Numbered from the stretch's first letter, positions 15,860 through 25,800 are shown. The stretch is DNA of 64,000 bases from Nitrospiraceae bacterium (GCA_013140715.1 JABFSG010000081.1:1-64000); one strand, 5' to 3'. The notes: generated by a model not told the origin, from the letters alone. Numbers and translations: made by a program.

Positions 15860-17113
15860 GAGGTTAAGAACCGGAAACTTCGGCAATGATGTCTCGCTGC
15901 CACCGGACAACTTGACGACCACTTCGTACAGTTGCTGCACCCGCTCAGCTTTGACCGGCTCGAAACCGTGGCCAAGGACTGCATGGTTGGCTGCGTCGAG
16001 CAGCGGTTTCATCGTCGGCCATTCGCGTAAGAAGGCTTGGCCCATCTGGTCACCCAATCCAGCCAGAGTGCGAAACTGCGCCTGTAAGGATAGCTTGTAC
16101 TTGCCGTCCAGATCTTCCAGCCAACAGGATCGGCAGGTTTCCCGTAGCGCCTGCGGCAACTGTTCCGGCTGTACATCCCAGGTTTTGATCTGGTGCTGTT
16201 TGAACAATTGTCGTTGGGCGAAGGCTTCGAGCGCGCGAACGAGCGAGACCATCGCGGCTTCCGAGTCCTGCGCACCATGCAGTCGTCGATCTGCATGGGC
16301 CAGCAGGTCGGGGGCCTGCATCTCTTTTACAGGGGCAGGATCGAGTACAAGTTTTTCCAAGAATCCCGCGTTGGCTTTGATCGCCGGAAGCAGCGAGGTG
16401 AGTCCTGGCGGTCCACCCCACAGGGAGGCCATCTCGAAGGCCTTCACGGCACCCTTCAGTTTCTCCCAGGCTTGACGATAATGAAATCGTTCCCAGAGGT
16501 CGTAGCCATCGGCCAGATCGGCGAAAGCCCGATAGAGCGGTTTCTGCCCTCCGCTCACCCTTGCTTCGACCTCGCGGAACAGCTTGGCTGCTGCGGAAAA
16601 TAATCTCCGGTTAAACAACTCGCACCCTTCTCTGCGTGAGACAGTTGCCGCTTCATCCCAGGGATTTCCTTGCGTCCAGATGAACGGCTGCCCGGCAAGA
16701 TCGATTCTGTCGTCCTCCTGTCTTTCTTGCGCCGGCACGAGCGACACGATTCGCGAACTGAGAGATCGTGTAGTCAACGTCAGCGCACCTGCCATGGCCG
16801 GCGTCGCTCCGGTCATATCGACGATGAGCTCGCCCGGCTGCACCTCCCATGTATGCAACATGGCCGGAAGTGTTCGGGCAAGCATCTGGTAGCAACTAAC
16901 GAAATCGCCGGTCTCTGGCAGCACCACCCAATCCCACCGTCTGGGCATGTGCTCGATCTTTGGCTGGACTTCGGATTCCACAAGCGATTTCGCCCTTTCA
17001 GGCAACACGAAGCAGAGCGAATCCGGCTGCAAACGATTGATCGAGTAGACCGCCGCCGCCGTATGGTCGGTGAGGGCGATCACTAGGGCTTTGACTGGTT
17101 GGTCCTGCGCCAT
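15857..17113 (-). CDS. Stand-alone CARF-HEPN protein, Cas02710 (TIGR02710) type
   Basis: 418 residues. The N-terminal part is a CARF-like Rossmann domain (VKALVIALTDHTAAAV; IVDMTGATPAMAGALTL at about 97-113, matching the D-x-TGGTKxM ligand-binding motif). A helical C-terminal part ends in ANHAVLGHGFEPV, which aligns with the HEPN RNase motif RNxxxxxHG of this family. The catalytic Arg is replaced by Ala375; His382 is kept. CARF proteins sense cyclic oligoadenylate in type III CRISPR systems, but no cas gene or array is present here. The domain-based start is ATG 17113; a longer frame to 17230 adds 39 residues without CARF similarity. Ligand-binding may be retained with nuclease activity reduced or lost. 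Confidence 0.75.
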   Translation of the reverse strand: MAQDQPVKALVIALTDHTAAAVYSINRLQPDSLCFVLPERAKSLVESEVQPKIEHMPRRWDWVVLPETGDFVSCYQMLARTLPAMLHTWEVQPGELIVDMTGATPAMAGALTLTTRSLSSRIVSLVPAQERQEDDRIDLAGQPFIWTQGNPWDEAATVSRREGCELFNRRLFSAAAKLFREVEARVSGGQKPLYRAFADLADGYDLWERFHYRQAWEKLKGAVKAFEMASLWGGPPGLTSLLPAIKANAGFLEKLVLDPAPVKEMQAPDLLAHADRRLHGAQDSEAAMVSLVRALEAFAQRQLFKQHQIKTWDVQPEQLPQALRETCRSCWLEDLDGKYKLSLQAQFRTLAGLGDQMGQAFLREWPTMKPLLDAANHAVLGHGFEPVKAERVQQLYEVVVKLSGGSETSLPKFPVLNL

Positions 17114-17337
17114 AATGCGCGGACTATAACATAGGATGGCGTAAAAGCCTTCGGGCTTCGCTCGCAGCAGTTGTGAAAGATGAAACAAGAGAGAGGGCAG
17201 GAGTTGCGGTATGCCGGGTGGTCGATTCATGGTGGAAGAGCCTGCATTCTGCTTGACGGTCTCCGGAAAGGCGCTTAGACTTTTGTTACTATCTTCAATC
17301 CCTCGCCGTTCCTTCGAATACTGAATGGGGTTCCCCG

Positions 17338-17772
17338 ATGATTTGGTGGTATTGGATGCTCCTTGGCATTGTGCTGCTGGGCGTTGAAATGGTCACGCCA
17401 GGAGGCTTCTACATTCTTTTTTTCGGGCTGGCGTCGCTGATTATCGGAGGTCTGAGCGGCCTGGGATTTGCCCAAGCGGAGTGGCTCCAATGGCTTTTGT
17501 TTTCCGGACTCTCGGTCCTCTCCCTTCTGGTTTTTCGCGGGCCGTTATTGGCGTGGATTAAAACCAAGGATAAAGAGATGCCGATCGTGGACTCGATGGT
17601 GGGTGAAAGCGCCGTCCTGTTCGAAGACCTGGTGCCGGGCGGCACGGGCAAGGCGGAACTGCACGGCACCACATGGACCGTGCATAATGCCGGGCAGGCC
17701 CCCCTGAAAAAGAACCAACGGTGCAAGGTCGAACGGGTCGAGGGGCTTGCCCTATGGATTGCAGCAGAATGA
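17338..17772 (+). CDS. NfeD family membrane protein
   Basis: 144 residues, short NfeD form without the ClpP-like protease domain. Three membrane helices (WMLLGIVLLGVEMVTPGGFY, ILFFGLASLIIGGLSGLGF, WLLFSGLSVLSLLVF) precede a C-terminal OB-fold (MVGESAVLFEDLVPGGTGKAEL...). NfeD proteins are usually encoded next to a stomatin-like partner and act with it at the membrane; the slipin gene follows 43 bp downstream here. Confidence 0.9.
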   Translation: MIWWYWMLLGIVLLGVEMVTPGGFYILFFGLASLIIGGLSGLGFAQAEWLQWLLFSGLSVLSLLVFRGPLLAWIKTKDKEMPIVDSMVGESAVLFEDLVPGGTGKAELHGTTWTVHNAGQAPLKKNQRCKVERVEGLALWIAAE

Positions 17773-17815
17773 GCGAGGACCGTATGGAAGGCGAACGGCT
17801 ATGGAAGAGGTAACC

Positions 17816-18754
17816 ATGAGCGGCGGACTTTTTGTGGTGCTGTTGCTGGCCTTGCTGGTGCTGGTGGTGATTGCCAAGACCGCGGTGGTCGTACCCCAGC
17901 AAAGCGCCTACGTGGTCGAGCGGCTCGGCAAGTATGCAGCCACGCTGGATGCGGGGTTTCATATTCTGGTCCCATTTATCGACCGCATCCGCTACAAACA
18001 TTCGCTCAAAGAAACGGCTATCGACATTCCCGAACAGGTCTGTATTACGCGGGATAACGTACAGGTGTCGGTGGACGGCATCTTGTACCTCAAGGTCTTG
18101 AACCCCCAGCGCGCCTCGTACGGCATCAGCGACTATAATTTTGCCCTGATTCAACTCGGACAGACTACGTTACGGAGCGAAATCGGCAAGATCGAACTCG
18201 ATCGGACGTTCGAGGAGCGGACCAACATCAATATCCAGGTGGTGAACGAACTCGACAAGGCCTCGGATCCTTGGGGCGTCAAGGTCTTACGCTATGAGAT
18301 CAAAAACATCACTCCGCCGAAGGGCGTCCTGGACGCGATGGAAAAGCAGATGCGGGCGGAACGGGAAAAACGCGCGGTGATTCTTACGTCCGAGGGTGAG
18401 CGAGATGCGGCCATCAACCAGGCCGAGGGAGAAAAACAACAGGTCATCAAAGCCTCCGAAGCCAAGAAACAACAGCAGATCAATGAGGCGGAGGGAGCGG
18501 CCGCAGCGATCCTTGCCATTGCCCAGGCCACTGCACAGGGCTTGCACAAGGTTGCGGAGACCATCCAAATGCCGGGGGGGCAGGAAGCGGTCCAGCTGCG
18601 GGTGGCAGAGCAGTACATCACGAAGTTTGGCGAGTTGGCCAAAACAACCAACACCCTCATCCTGCCGGCGACAGTTTCCGATGTCGGCTCCATGATTGCC
18701 TTGGCCATGAACGCGATCCGCCAGACCTCGGTTGCGCCTCTTCAAAAGTCTTAA
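17816..18754 (+). CDS. Stomatin-like SPFH protein (slipin/QmcA type)
   Basis: 312 residues. One N-terminal membrane helix (LFVVLLLALLVLVVIAKTAV) is followed by the SPFH domain (VPQQSAYVVERLGKYAATLD...GFHILVPFIDRI) and a long Ala/Glu/Gln coiled coil (EGERDAAINQAEGEKQQVIK). It likely forms oligomeric membrane scaffolds with the NfeD protein encoded just upstream. I place the start at ATG 17816, preceded by GAAGAGG; an upstream in-frame stretch overlaps nfeD. Confidence 0.92.
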   Translation: MSGGLFVVLLLALLVLVVIAKTAVVVPQQSAYVVERLGKYAATLDAGFHILVPFIDRIRYKHSLKETAIDIPEQVCITRDNVQVSVDGILYLKVLNPQRASYGISDYNFALIQLGQTTLRSEIGKIELDRTFEERTNINIQVVNELDKASDPWGVKVLRYEIKNITPPKGVLDAMEKQMRAEREKRAVILTSEGERDAAINQAEGEKQQVIKASEAKKQQQINEAEGAAAAILAIAQATAQGLHKVAETIQMPGGQEAVQLRVAEQYITKFGELAKTTNTLILPATVSDVGSMIALAMNAIRQTSVAPLQKS

Positions 18755-18768
18755 TCTGCAAATCGCGT

Positions 18769-18797
18769 TTGACAGGTGACAGCAGGTTGCCTAGAAT
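18769..18797 (+). promoter_or_regulatory. Strong sigma-70 promoter of gmhA
   Basis: TTGACA at 18769-18774, exactly 17 nt of spacer, and TAGAAT at 18792-18797. The gmhA ATG begins at 18806, 9 bases after the -10 box, so the predicted transcript starts within 2-3 nt of the start codon and would be leaderless. No Shine-Dalgarno precedes the gene. Confidence 0.65.
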
Positions 18798-18805
18798 CGC
18801 TTTCC

Positions 18806-19384
18806 ATGAAAGAGCATGTTCTCAATGTGTTTGCCGAAAGCGCGACCGTCAAACAACAATTCGCGCGTGAGCATGCCGATCGTATCGTGCAGGTGACGAA
18901 ACTCATTGTGGGGGCTTTTCGCGACGGACATAAAGTACTGCTCTTCGGCAACGGAGGCAGTGCCACAGATGCAGCCCACATCGCCGCCGAGTTTGTCGGG
19001 CGGTATAAGCGGGAACGTGCCCCGCTTCCGGCCATCGCTCTTGCTACCGACATCGCCGCCATCACCTGCATCGCCAATGATTACGGCTTTGAAGAACTCT
19101 TTGCCCGGCAGGTTCGCGCCCATGGACAAAAGGGCGACGTCGCCATCGCTATCAGCACAAGCGGCAATTCGCCCAACGTATTGAAGGGTGTGGAGGCTGC
19201 CAGAGCTTGTGGCCTCACGACCATCGGCTGGACCGGAGGGACCGGTGGGAAACTGGCCGGCTTGGTGGAATATCCGTTCGTGGTGCCTTCAACGGTTACC
19301 GCCCGTATTCAAGAAAGCCACATCACACTCGGCCATGTCCTGTGTGAGCTCATTGAGGAACAGCTCCTTGCCAAAGCCTCCTGA
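18806..19384 (+). CDS. gmhA: Sedoheptulose-7-phosphate isomerase
   Basis: SIS-domain enzyme of 192 residues converting sedoheptulose 7-phosphate to D-glycero-D-manno-heptose 7-phosphate, the first step of ADP-heptose synthesis for the LPS inner core. LLFGNGGSATDAAHIAAEFVGRY and ISTSGNSPNVLKGVEAAR are the phosphosugar-binding motifs; QESHITLGHVLCELIE near the end holds the conserved metal-site His. The start at ATG 18806 fits the family; a GTG at 18776 lies inside the promoter. rfaE2 of the same pathway lies about 3 kb downstream on the same strand. Confidence 0.95.
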   Translation: MKEHVLNVFAESATVKQQFAREHADRIVQVTKLIVGAFRDGHKVLLFGNGGSATDAAHIAAEFVGRYKRERAPLPAIALATDIAAITCIANDYGFEELFARQVRAHGQKGDVAIAISTSGNSPNVLKGVEAARACGLTTIGWTGGTGGKLAGLVEYPFVVPSTVTARIQESHITLGHVLCELIEEQLLAKAS

Positions 19385-20360
19385 CCGGCAGCGGCCCTCT
19401 GTCACGACCCCGAGCCTGATCCCGCCGATCAATGTGACGGATCTCACGACCTATCCGCTCAAGAAACGGTACAGCAAGGTTCGCGTGTCCGACTTTGCGA
19501 AGCCCTGGCGCCGTGGAGACAGCTTCAGCCGATTCTATCGCTCGCTGCCGGATATTCTCGGGGTAAAAACGTTGCGCGCTGTGGCTAAGGCCATCGCGAA
19601 GGCCCATCGCAAAGGCCGACCGGTCATTGTGGGCATCGGCGCGCATGTCATTAAAGTCGGATTAAGTCCGATTCTCGTGGACCTCATGCAGCGAGGGATC
19701 CTGTCGGCCGTGGCGATGAACGGTGCCGGGATCATTCACGATTTTGAATTGGCCCTTATGGGGCACACGTCCGAGGAAGTCGACGCGGAGATCGACGAGG
19801 GACGCTTCGGGATGGCAGAAGAAACCGGCCGCATGTTGAACGAGGCGATCATCCGTGGGGCCGGCGATCGCGAGGGGCTGGGTGAATCCATCGGCCACTA
19901 TATCAACCGGCGTCAGGGGCAGTTCTCCCATCGCGAGACGAGCATCCTGGCGACCGGAGCGAAGCTCGGTATTCCTGTGACCGTACATGTCGCCATCGGG
20001 ACCGACATTATCCATATGCATCCTGCCGCGGATGGAGCCGCCATTGGAGCGACCTCGCTGCTGGACTTTCGGCGGCTTGCGGCTGTCGTATCCGGGATGG
20101 AAGGGGGCGTGTATCTCAATCTCGGCTCTGCTGTCGTATTGCCGGAGGTGTTCCTCAAAACGGTGTCATTGGGGCGCAATCTCGGTCACGATTTGACCAA
20201 CATTACGACCGTCGACATGGACTTCTTGGCCCACTACCGTCCCCTCACCAATGTCGTGCGTCGACCGACTCAGAAGGGCGGGAAGGGATACTCCCTGATC
20301 GGCCACCACGAAATCATGGTGCCGCTGCTCGCAGCCTCGGTCTACGAAGAATTGGGGTAA
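19368..20360 (+). CDS. Deoxyhypusine-synthase-like protein of unknown function
   Basis: About 330 residues. A glycine-rich stretch VIVGIGAHVIKVGLSPILVD followed by SAVAMNGAGIIHDFELALMG recalls the NAD-binding fold of deoxyhypusine synthase (FLGYTSNLISSGL...TTAGGVEED). LGIPVTVHVAIGTDIIHMHP and GGVYLNLGSAVVLPEVFLK are further conserved-looking blocks. Bacteria generally lack eIF5A, so a different substrate is likely. I place the start at TTG 19368, preceded by GAGGAA 8 nt upstream and overlapping the end of gmhA by 17 bp. Its place between gmhA and sprT gives little hint of function. Confidence 0.6.
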   Translation: MPKPPDRQRPSVTTPSLIPPINVTDLTTYPLKKRYSKVRVSDFAKPWRRGDSFSRFYRSLPDILGVKTLRAVAKAIAKAHRKGRPVIVGIGAHVIKVGLSPILVDLMQRGILSAVAMNGAGIIHDFELALMGHTSEEVDAEIDEGRFGMAEETGRMLNEAIIRGAGDREGLGESIGHYINRRQGQFSHRETSILATGAKLGIPVTVHVAIGTDIIHMHPAADGAAIGATSLLDFRRLAAVVSGMEGGVYLNLGSAVVLPEVFLKTVSLGRNLGHDLTNITTVDMDFLAHYRPLTNVVRRPTQKGGKGYSLIGHHEIMVPLLAASVYEELG

Positions 20361-20370
20361 CGCCCTTCGC

Positions 20371-21045
20371 ATGCTTCTAGCGCAATCTCCTCCAGTGACC
20401 TCGCAGCATCTGATCCAGATGTGGAGCGAACTCAATGACCGCTATTTTTCAGGCCTGCTGTCTAGGATCGGTCTCGTCTGGAGCCGCCGACTAACCTCCT
20501 CAGTCGGTCTGTTCGTGAGTCATCGAGGGCCGCGGCCACGGCGGAGCCAGGAGGGTGCCCGCCTTCCGGCCAAGCGAGAAATTCGCCTCTCCCTTCCCTT
20601 GCTCCAACAGGTCGTCCAAGCGAGCGAGTATGGTGAACAGGAAATCATAAATACGCTGGCGCATGAAATGATTCATCAATGGCAGTACGACATCTTGAAG
20701 CGGCGGCCGAATCATGGACCGGACTTCCTCCGCAAAATGACTGAGATGAATCGGGGCGGCGCCGTGGCAATCACCATCTACCATTCATTACAGAAGGAAG
20801 TGCTCACACTCACGAGGTTTGCCTGGCGCTGTCGGCAATGTGGCAAAGTCTACCAACGTCACAGACGGACGATTCAGCCGAGGCGGCACCATTGTGGCGT
20901 CTGCCGAGGCGCACTCCATGAGCTGAATCCATCGGAAGTCATCCCTCATTCGTCATGCGTGGCAAACAGGGAACATTCATTCAGTAGCGTCTCGACTGGG
21001 CCGGACCAACAACTCAAACTGGATTTTTCCCCTTCGAGGCTCTAG
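20371..21045 (+). CDS. SprT-like zinc metalloprotease domain protein
   Basis: 224 residues. A central HEMIHQW (HExxH) motif in IINTLAHEMIHQWQYDI is followed by NHGPDFLRKM, the usual third-ligand region of SprT/Spartan proteins. A C-terminal zinc ribbon has CRQCGKVYQR and HCGVCRG. Eukaryotic Spartan cleaves DNA-protein crosslinks; bacterial SprT is poorly characterised. The gene sits just before dinB, which fits a role in DNA-damage handling, but that link is inferred. Confidence 0.85.
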   Translation: MLLAQSPPVTSQHLIQMWSELNDRYFSGLLSRIGLVWSRRLTSSVGLFVSHRGPRPRRSQEGARLPAKREIRLSLPLLQQVVQASEYGEQEIINTLAHEMIHQWQYDILKRRPNHGPDFLRKMTEMNRGGAVAITIYHSLQKEVLTLTRFAWRCRQCGKVYQRHRRTIQPRRHHCGVCRGALHELNPSEVIPHSSCVANREHSFSSVSTGPDQQLKLDFSPSRL

Positions 21046-21093
21046 GCTTCTCCATATCTCAGCGCACGCTGTATCCCTGCTCTACCTTGACGA

Positions 21094-22281
21094 ATGACCA
21101 ATGACTTGCAACGGTGTTCGATGGCGCGCTGGTCTCGGCAGATCCTATTCGGGGACGTGGATGCCATGTTTGCCTCAGCGGCCATCCTGGCAGATCCAAG
21201 CCTTGCAGGGAAACCGGTGGCCGTCGGTGGCCCGGCCCCGCGAGGAATTATTGCAGCAGCAAGTTATGCCGTACGGGCATTCGGTGTTCATTCGGCTATG
21301 CCGACCGCGGAAGCCTTGCGGCTCTGTCCTCATCTCATCCTTGTTCCCCCTGACAGGCCGTTCTATCGTCGGCTGCATCAACAGATGCAGGCTGTGACCG
21401 GTCGGCTGTTTCCCTTGGCTGAATGGAGCAGCATCGACGAGTTCTACGCCGACACGACAGATTTACAGGCGCTCTATCCAGATCCACTGGCCCTTGGCCG
21501 GCTTGTGAAGCAAGCGATCTTCGACAATACGGGATTGCATTGTACGGTTGCTGTCGCAACGGGAAAAACTGTCGCCAAAATTGCGGCCGATGCGCACAAG
21601 CCGGACGGATTGGCGGTCATTCCGCCAGGAACAGAAGGGGAGTTCCTCGCCAGCCGGCCTATCAGAGCCCTACCCGGTATCGGGCCCAAGACAGCCGGGC
21701 GGCTGGAGCCGCTCCGGTTGAAAACGGTCGGCGATCTCTTGGATGCGCGATGGGAGTCTGCGCTGCACCACCTGTTCGGCGCTCGCCTCCACTGGGTTCA
21801 AGAATTGGCCCGCGGCATCGATCATGAACCGGTTGTGGCCGATCGAGAATCAAAGAGCCTCAGTCATGAAACGACGTTCGAGCAGGATACGAACGATCGA
21901 GCCTATCTCGAACAGCTGTTGCACGGATTTCTCAAGACGCTCGCCTACGACCTGCGGCAAGATGGACTTGGTGCTGAATCCTGTACCGTGAAACTCAAGG
22001 ACTCGCGTTTTGCCATCACGACCAAACAACGGTCATTCTCCCATCCGCTCAACTACGAGCCAGAGATGTGGCCGACCATCAAGCAGGTCTTGCATGAGTT
22101 GCTTAAACCGGGGACCAAGTACCGCCTCGCCGGCCTCGGCCTTTCTTCCCTGACACAGGCCTCTCCCAGTTTGTACGACCAGAGAAGGATGAAGGCCATC
22201 GAAGCGATGGATATTCTGACAGCCAGACATGGTCCCGGTGTTATCGGCCTTGGCGGGGTCACCCACGATGAGAAGGATTGA
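21094..22281 (+). CDS. dinB: Y-family DNA polymerase IV
   Basis: Translesion polymerase of 395 residues. The palm carries FGDVDAMFASA (metal Asp and the Phe steric gate) and SSIDEFYADTTDL (second acidic pair). VAVATGKTVAKIAADAHKPDG and the helix-hairpin-helix ALPGIGPKTAGRL follow, then the little-finger domain. Start choice is between ATG 21094 and ATG 21118; the second gives a more typical short N-terminus. It follows sprT on the same strand. Confidence 0.93.
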   Translation: MTNDLQRCSMARWSRQILFGDVDAMFASAAILADPSLAGKPVAVGGPAPRGIIAAASYAVRAFGVHSAMPTAEALRLCPHLILVPPDRPFYRRLHQQMQAVTGRLFPLAEWSSIDEFYADTTDLQALYPDPLALGRLVKQAIFDNTGLHCTVAVATGKTVAKIAADAHKPDGLAVIPPGTEGEFLASRPIRALPGIGPKTAGRLEPLRLKTVGDLLDARWESALHHLFGARLHWVQELARGIDHEPVVADRESKSLSHETTFEQDTNDRAYLEQLLHGFLKTLAYDLRQDGLGAESCTVKLKDSRFAITTKQRSFSHPLNYEPEMWPTIKQVLHELLKPGTKYRLAGLGLSSLTQASPSLYDQRRMKAIEAMDILTARHGPGVIGLGGVTHDEKD

Positions 22282-22324
22282 GCCGACTCTTTCTATCTAG
22301 ATTGACAGTCAGTATGATGGAACC

Positions 22325-22807
22325 ATGTCAGAGAAAATCTTGACAGGCACAGGACTCGCTCCGATCCTCGATCAGGTCCGCGCACAGAAAAAGCGCATTG
22401 TCTTTACGAACGGCTGTTTCGATCTGATGCATGTGGGGCATACGCGCTACCTACGGGAGGCGAAGAAGCTCGGCGATCTCCTGGTCGTGGGAGTCAATAG
22501 CGATTCATCCGTCAGGAGTTTGAACAAGGCGCCGGATCGGCCGATTGTCTCCGAGGCTCAGCGGGCGGAAGTCGTCGCTGCGCTCGGCTCTGTCGATTAT
22601 GTCGTCATATTCACGGAACCGGACCCTCTGAACTTGATCGCCATACTCCAACCGGACGTGTTGGTAAAGGGCGGAGATTGGCCGGTGGAACGGATCGTCG
22701 GACGTGAGATCGTGGAAGCGCGCGGCGGAGTTGTCCGTACGATTCCCTTGGTTCCAGGAGTATCCACCACATCGCTTATCCAACGGATCCGCGCACTATC
22801 TACCTAG
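22325..22807 (+). CDS. rfaE2: D-glycero-beta-D-manno-heptose 1-phosphate adenylyltransferase
   Basis: 160-residue nucleotidyltransferase, the stand-alone equivalent of the C-terminal domain of HldE. It transfers AMP to heptose 1-phosphate to form ADP-heptose for LPS. FTNGCFDLMHVGHTRYLREA is the HxGH nucleotidyl-transfer motif; VGVNSDSSVRSLNKAPDRPI and VLVKGGDW are family signatures. A TATGAT box (22313-22318) ends 6 nt before the ATG, suggesting a leaderless transcript. mfd starts 3 bp after the stop. Confidence 0.94.
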   Translation: MSEKILTGTGLAPILDQVRAQKKRIVFTNGCFDLMHVGHTRYLREAKKLGDLLVVGVNSDSSVRSLNKAPDRPIVSEAQRAEVVAALGSVDYVVIFTEPDPLNLIAILQPDVLVKGGDWPVERIVGREIVEARGGVVRTIPLVPGVSTTSLIQRIRALST

Positions 22808-22810
22808 ACC

Positions 22811-25800
22811 GTGTCGAACATCCCATCTAATCCATTAACGGTTCAGTGGTTGTCACCGCTCGCCTCGGCACTTGCGAGTGAAGGTGGACGTCCCTGCCTG
22901 ACCGGCTTGCATGGTTCTACCGCCGGGCTTGCCCTCACCACACTTCTGCATACCCAAGTCGGTGCTGTGGGGAAGAGGTCATGGTTGATCGTCGCTGGGT
23001 CGGACGAGGCGGCTGAACGTCTCTTTGATGACCTGTATTTTTTTCATGATCTCATCGGTCACCCGACTGTTCTCCTTGCTCTGTTTCCAAGATGGGAAAC
23101 CTTGCCCTATGAGGGTAGCGCTCCCCATGTGAGTCTGATCGCCCGCCGGATGAATACCCTGCATCATATCCGAACCGCACCACAGACCTGTCTGGTCACC
23201 TCCGTTGCGGCCTTGATGCAACGGTTGTTGCCCGTCGCGACCTTCACCCGTACCACCCTGCAATTCAAGCCGGGTGGTGCGATTGAGCGAGAGGCCCTCA
23301 CCGGAGGACTCTTACGTCTCGGGTATCGCCGAGTCTCGGTCGTAGAAATACCGGGCGAGTTCAGTATTCGTGGCGGCATTGTGGATGTTTTTTCGACGGC
23401 CTATGACGACCCGCTGCGTGTCGAATTTCTTGGAGAGACTGTCGATTCGCTCCGTCTCTTCGATCCCGCCACCCAGAAATCCACGGCGAAGGTGGATCGT
23501 GCGGTCGTCCTTCCTGCGCGGGAGTATTTGCGGGCAGAGACGTCGCCGGATGCACTTACTCCCATTTCGGTGGATGCCGAATGGCGTGCCCCAGATCTCT
23601 ATGCCAATATGGATACCCTCTTCGACTATTTCAGCGAACGCCCTCTCTTGGTTCTAGACCAGCCTGCGACGTTGGCAGGGGTTTGTGCGGATCTGTGGAG
23701 TAAAATCGACGACGGCTATCTCCGCCACACCGATCGGGAGACGGTCATGCCCTATCCGTCACCGGAGCGGTTGTTTCTTTCCTGGCCGGAACTCATGGAT
23801 CGTACGAGCGGCTGGCCCACGCTCGCGCTGGAGCCTCTCACTGCGAGCGATGGCTCTTGGACCCCCGTCCAGGCGTTTCCTGCTCAAACCCCTGCCAGTG
23901 CCGGCCTCGGAGCCCGGGGGATGCCCTTTAGCCAGACCCTCGCCATCATGGACCGCCTGCGAGAGGCCTGCCGCGTTGTGCTCGTCGCGAGGAGTCGCGG
24001 CCAAGTGGATCGCTTGCTGGCGCTCTTGCGTGAACACGACGTGCCGGCGATGGAATGGACGATGGGGGCTTGGGCCCTTTCCGGCAAAACCAAGGCGCCG
24101 TTTTATGCCTTGCACGGCGACCTGTCTGCGGGGTTTCTCGCACCGGACTTGAGCCTGGCCCTTCTGACGGAAGAGGAACTGTTCGCCAAAGGCGCGCGCC
24201 ATAAGCCGCAGGCGAAAAGTAAAGCCGCCACCTTCCTTTCCTCCTTAGAAGATCTCAACGTGGGCGACTATGTCGTCCATGTTCACCATGGCATTGCCAA
24301 GTATCGAGGCCTTAAACGGCTTTCGGTGCAGGGATTCGACAGCGACTATTTGATCCTGGAATTCGCCGCCGGCGACACGTTGTATGTTCCGCTGGAACGG
24401 CTGGATCAGGTGCAGCGGTATAGCGGGGCGGACGGCCATGCTCCGAGGCTTGAGCGCTTAGGCGGCACCAGTTGGGCCAAAACGACCGCGCGTGTGAAGC
24501 AAGATATCGAGGAGATGGCTCACGAGTTGGTGGACCTCTATGCCAACCGAGAACTTGTCACGCGCCATGCCTATGGGTTCGACAGCACGATGTATCACGA
24601 GTTCGAGGCGGCATTTGAATACGAAGAAACGGCAGACCAGCTTAAAGCGATCGAGGACATTACGCACGATATGGAATCCAGCAAACCGATGGATCGTTTG
24701 GTCTGCGGCGACGTTGGGTATGGAAAAACGGAAGTGGCCATGCGGGCGGCCTTCAAGGTCGTGGAAGATAATCGCCAGGTCGCGGTGCTGGTCCCCACGA
24801 CCCTGCTGGCCCACCAACATTACGACAACTTTGCTGAACGGTTTGCCCCGTTCCCTGCTCGCGTGGCTATCCTGTCCCGATTCCAATCGCCGAAGGAGGC
24901 CAAAGCGATACTCAAAGACGTTGCAGCCGGCAACGTCGACGTGGTGATCGGCACGCACCGGCTCATTCAGAAGGACGTGGTATTCCACAATTTGGGCCTG
25001 GTGATCATCGATGAGGAACAGTGGTTCGGTGTCAAACACAAGGAACGCCTGAAACAACTCCGCACCCAAGTCGACGTCTTGACTCTCACGGCGACCCCGA
25101 TTCCTCGGACCTTACAGATGGCCATGGCGAGTGTGCGAGATCTCTCAATCATCGAGACCCCTCCGGCAGGCCGCCTCTCCATTCGCACGCAGGTCGTCAG
25201 ATCGAGCGACAAGCTCATCCGAGAGGCGATGTTGCGCGAACTGGGGCGTGGAGGACAGATCTACTTCGTCCACAACCGGGTCGAAACGATGGAAAAGACG
25301 GGAGCCTGGCTCCAGCAACTGGTGCCTGAAGCACGCATCGTGATGGCCCATGGACAGATGAACGCCAAACCGCTCGAAGCCGTGATGTTGAAGTTCTTTC
25401 GCCGGGAAGCGGATGTGCTGATCGCTTCGGCCATCATCCAATCTGGGATCGATGTGCCCCATGCCAACACCATCTTCGTCAATCGTGCCGACATGTTCGG
25501 CCTCGCGCAGTTGTACCAATTACGCGGGCGGGTAGGGAGAAGCGGCGACCAGGCATACGCCTACTTCCTGGTCCCGGATGAGGGACGGTTAAGTGAAGAT
25601 GCCCAGAAGCGCCTCACCGCCATTCAGCAATTCACCGAGTTAGGGGCCGGGTTCCGTATCGCAGCGGCAGATATGGAAATTCGAGGCGCCGGCAATCTTC
25701 TCGGTAAACAGCAGTCGGGGCATATTGCGGCCATCGGACTCGATCTGTACATGCAGATGGTGGAGCAGGCCGTTCAGCGTCTCAAGGGCCAGGTGGTGGA

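Noticed and set aside
15434-17230. CRISPR locus around the CARF-HEPN gene
   Set aside because: No direct-repeat array and no cas genes were seen on either side; neighbours are housekeeping genes.
22302-22307. TTGACA upstream of rfaE2 as a -35 box
   Set aside because: The spacing to TATGAT is only 5 nt, so it cannot pair with that -10 box.
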